64,000 nucleotides of DNA from Rotaria socialis (lineage: Eukaryota; Rotifera; Eurotatoria; Philodinida; Philodinidae). Within the stretch, counting starts at the first letter, position 1. The number at the start of each line of letters is the position of its first letter. Position numbers and translations under genes: made by a program. Shown piece after piece: positions 60,539-64,000 of the stretch. The notes beneath the pieces are model-generated. The model was not told where the DNA came from. It searched no databases and worked only from the letters and a program-made list of their open reading frames with translations. Location of the stretch: assembly GCA_905331475.1 (NCBI GenBank), contig CAJNYU010004668.1, positions 62,001 through 126,000 on the forward strand, read 5' to 3'.

Positions 60539-62312
60539 ATCACAATCATCAAGTTTTATGTCAAAGAAATTATTCTGTATTGAATTTCGAATAACTTTCT
60601 ACAAAAACATTGATCTATTTCTTCTATCAATCTCATGAAATATTTATATGACGAATAAGTTGAATTAAGAAAAACGAATTCTCTTCAATTTTTTTCTGAT
60701 ATGTCATTATAAATTGCATATTATTAAATGAATTATTTTGTTCGATAGACATAAATTCATCCTCTTATATATATATATATATATACTATATAATGTGCCG
60801 TTCAAAAACTATTACTACGTACACAGGCTGGAATTAATATTCTTGTAAAAGTAAATAATTTAACTAAAATTTCTACTGTAGATAAAGAAAAAATAGCTCT
60901 TATATAACTGAGCAGAAAGTGAACTTTAACTAAAGCACAGATAGAAAATAATACAAGTATAAAAACAAATATCGGACCAATATCAGCTACATGGGCATTT
61001 AAGAAAATATTTATTGTTTGAAATCTAAATGTATTTGAGGGAAATGTAAAAACTAAGACATATTAGTGAAAATGCAACCTTTTTAATTAAGTAAACTAGG
61101 AAGACTGTATTCAAATTCATGTTCGTGAATATTATTCTTAAAGGGGAATAAGATTTTAATTTGTTAAAATAAAATTCTTTTGGTATCATAAAATACAATT
61201 GAAGAAAACAACGAGCTAGTATGTTTGCTTTCGTCTTGTCATTAGAAATTATTCTTATGAAAGAAACTTCATAATAATAATAAAAAGTCACAATGTTCGA
61301 ATCACAACGTAGAATTGAATTGTTTTATATAAATAATCGTATTTGTGTTCAGAAGTGACAATAAATCACTGATTATGCTTTTAAAAATGCATTCGAGACT
61401 CGTTTAACGCTTAAAACAAAGGAATTTATAGTATATGCAACAACAGTTACACATCGTAGTTCATCAGTGACTGAGGTTTTCTTTCATTGAACTTCTCATG
61501 TGTTTGATTTGATTTCAAAATGATCGAACCGTCCATGTTGATTTTCTGGAGTTTATGTTACAAGAAAATAATGATTGTAATTTGAAATTTGTTTGAGGTT
61601 TTGATCATGTCTATGAAAGAAGCATGTAATAAATAGAAAAAGATGAACAAAGCCATTAAAGAAGGCACGAAGCAAAAACGAAGAAAGAGTCATTCTCGTT
61701 TTCGATTACTTTAAAATGTAAAACGTTTCCTAGCTACCGACTTGATAGTTCGAACTATGCTCTATAACCGATACAAGTCGGATATCTCTAGAAAGAAGAC
61801 TGACTTCAGTCATAATCCTACTACTAAATTACTTGAGTTTTTCACAGCTATTTTACAGCATAATCAACATTGTATCGAACAGCGGATGATCAACAACTAC
61901 AAATTATGAGTGCATTGATAACAGTCATCTTATACATGATTGATACTAAAATTCGAATGTATAAGTTTTGAATAGATACAGCAGATATAGGAACTAAGTT
62001 GCACTTTCCTGTCAATTCAAGTCGTTGAATATGTTGAATGAAGATAACCTTTAGAGATAATTAGCAAAGTAGGATAGTTTACTTGTTTCATAAAATCTAT
62101 TCCTTTATCATAATGTAGGTTTAGTATCATAAAAAGAAAATATTTTGAATATGAATTCCATTGATTTTTTTCTTGTTTAAGAACAGATGCCGACGAAAAA
62201 CTGTTCTCTTTTACTATATTTGTTCTTGTAGTGCAGTGAACAAGAACATCTTGATTCTAAAGAGAAATTTCAGAGTTCTATCTTGGCCAGGGACAATTTA
62301 TTTCTTCTAAAC
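60539..62312. other. no gene seen
   Basis: AT-rich, with a (TA)n run near 60767-60784. The minus-strand frame 61025-61291 has no recognised features. Confidence 0.5.
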
Positions 62313-63819
62313 CTAATTTGGAATAACTAAAAGCATTAAATTAAATGTATCTAAAAGAGACATGAATGCTTCAAGTGTTAAAAGATTATAGTCTTTTTTA
62401 TAAATAAATCGGTATAATTTATCCTTGTTTAATCCAGTTTTTTTCGATAGTGTTGATAAAAAATCTCGATCTCGAGTTCGAGATTTCAGATTTTTTCTTA
62501 ATTGATCAATAATATCATCGTATGTAGATAAACGTATACCATGATTTACAACAGTCCTAATCTTTACATTTTCATTTTGAATAATTTCTCGGCGATTTTT
62601 TTTTGGTGGATGGTTTTGTAATGATGCAATCGATTCATTTGGTTTAATTACTTTAACTTGTCTTCCACCATCGGTTTTTTCTAATTCATCATCGGCAGGT
62701 AGATCATGAGAGTGACGATGCTTTTTCTTGTTATGTTCGTTACTAAAACTCATTCTGTTTCTTCGTATACGAATATTGACTCGATGACCATTATTTGCTT
62801 TACCTGAAGAAATTGTTGATTCTTCATTGTTTTCAAAATTAATTCGTTCGCTATTATTTTGATCATCATCATCATTATCCTTTTCGTGATCGTCGATATT
62901 ATCTTCTTTATGATCAAAGGCTAGTGGGGAATCTTGTAATGGAATTGTTGAGATTGTTGGTGATATTTGCGAAGATGAACTTGTTAATTGATCTGATGTT
63001 ACTGTATCTTTTGAAACGAAAGAACGACGAATGCGTGCATTTGATGTTAACATTCTTGGAATCCATACATCTCTTTTGGTCCACGTTATATAGAGAAAGA
63101 TTAATAAACCCATGGATAATATTGGTTTTGACCAATCAATTTTTTTATACCATGGGCATATTTTTCTTGTCTCATGTGTATCCTCGATTTTTTCCTTTAA
63201 AAAAAAGAATCAGAGGTTAACAAAATTTCGTCGCTATATGCGAATTAAAACTATTGATGAAATAAGATAATACTTGTCTTATCTATTTATCATTTAAGTT
63301 AACTTTCTAGACAATTATTGAAAATCGTTTGATCGTTTAAAATGCAATTATTAAAGTTTGAATTCGTTATTAAATATAAATGTTTTTGTGAGCTAAGATT
63401 CAAATAATTTCTTCATAAATCTTACAATCAAACAACAATTAGAATCTTTTATCGTAACTATGTTTTGTTTTTTAAATTCTTCTATTTAATAAAAACAAAT
63501 AATTCAAGTTTTAGATAATTATGTATAAGTAGCAAAACCATTTTCAATAATAATTTCCTACCTCAGATTCATGTGTTCGTCGTGGTTTTCTTCTTTTGGC
63601 TTTGGTACTAACTTCTGATAAATCATCTTCAGCATTCGCACTATCGATTGAAGGAGAACTTATCGATAATAACTTATCATGATTGGAGACTGGTTCAGAT
63701 TGGACGATAGATGTTCCTTCGTCATCATCGGTAGTAAATGAGTAAGTTTTTATCATTTGAGCTTTTCTATTAGTTCCAGTCGAATCTGCAGCATAAATAG
63801 TTAAAAATTGTTTTGACAT
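62313..63819 (-). CDS. membrane protein with C-terminal bacterial-type helix-turn-helix
   Basis: Two exons (63819-63562 and 63194-62313) give 379 residues. The first 110 residues are polar, with a basic patch KAKRRKPRR; a single short hydrophobic helix follows at about 110-125 (PILSMGLLIFLYITW). Then comes a long disordered part with acidic (EKDNDDDDQNNSE) and basic (RRNRMSFSNEHNKKKHRH) tracts. The last 50 residues (FLSTLSKKTGLNKDKLYRFI..LLTLEAFMSLLDTFNLMLLV) read like the Cro/CI-type helix-turn-helix of bacterial DNA-binding regulators, where the pattern is LYR-x(8-10)-tL-x2-l-l-x-a-l-x-l. A nuclear-envelope or cleavable membrane-anchored role is conceivable but is inference. No orthologue is recognised. 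Confidence 0.6.
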
Positions 63820-64000
63820 CGTGTTTTTTATAGTTAGTTCAGTTCTGTTTTTAATCCCAAATATGTATTTAAAAAAAAGAAAATAAGTAATTATTGCAAA
63901 AGACAAAAATACATGCGAAATCTATGTCTCAATATAAATAATGACTCAACATGTGCTTTTTGACTACCAGTATGTATTCAAATCAGTCCTTGATTGACTA

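Overview
The window looks like nuclear DNA of a small invertebrate, most likely a bdelloid rotifer. It is strongly AT-rich. Genes are compact, introns are mostly 45-75 bp with GT..AG ends, and many start codons sit just behind a 3' splice site, as expected for spliced-leader trans-splicing. Several gene families (B-box-like/propeller proteins, F-box-type remnants, LDLa/EGF/7TM receptors) are types I associate with rotifers. The organism is inferred, not proven. One base near 5383 is an N. I recognised no retrovirus-like, Polinton-like or LTR element.

Layout. 1-6.9 kb is mostly non-coding and holds palindromic short transposons, one long-TIR element with another inside it, and the tail exon of a glutamine-rich protein. 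6.9-12.5 kb has three minus-strand genes (B-box-like/propeller protein, small membrane protein, metallo-beta-lactamase-like protein) and a clean hAT-type MITE. 14.4-17.3 kb is a minus-strand trio of mitochondrial genes: MMAB (cobalamin adenosyltransferase), COA3 (cytochrome oxidase assembly) and an NME6-type nucleoside diphosphate kinase; MMAB and COA3 are only 45 bp apart. 18.8-26.3 kb is transposon-rich: four members of a GC-rich family ending in CCCAGG..CCTGGG lie in the window, one of them inside a Fic-domain gene, beside a decayed F-box-type gene. 27.7-33.8 kb carries two multi-exon plus-strand genes, mitochondrial processing peptidase beta (11 exons) and the basal-body protein CCDC61/VFL3 (14 exons). 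34.6-38.9 kb has two minus-strand membrane genes: an AI-2E/PerM-type transporter and a single-pass LRR protein. 38.9-47.6 kb is sparse: a Tc1-like palindrome, a small unknown ORF, the last exons of an unknown gene and tRNA-Gln(CUG). 48.1-53.0 kb is one uninterrupted 1,630-codon receptor gene joining LDLa, EGF and seven-helix parts. 55.7-60.5 kb is a tandem array of three UBE2D-like ubiquitin-conjugating enzyme genes in different states of decay, with a protein tyrosine phosphatase gene between the first two; the second E2 gene is split by a hAT element that carries a second hAT element. The end of the window has an unusual membrane protein with a C-terminal bacterial-type helix-turn-helix.

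Functional threads: MMAB, COA3, NME6 and PMPCB all act in mitochondria, and three of them form a same-strand cluster that may be co-transcribed. The most unusual signal is the set of short GC-rich palindromic elements, each built from its own reiterated word, with four sharing the same termini and three of those four showing 2-bp target duplications.
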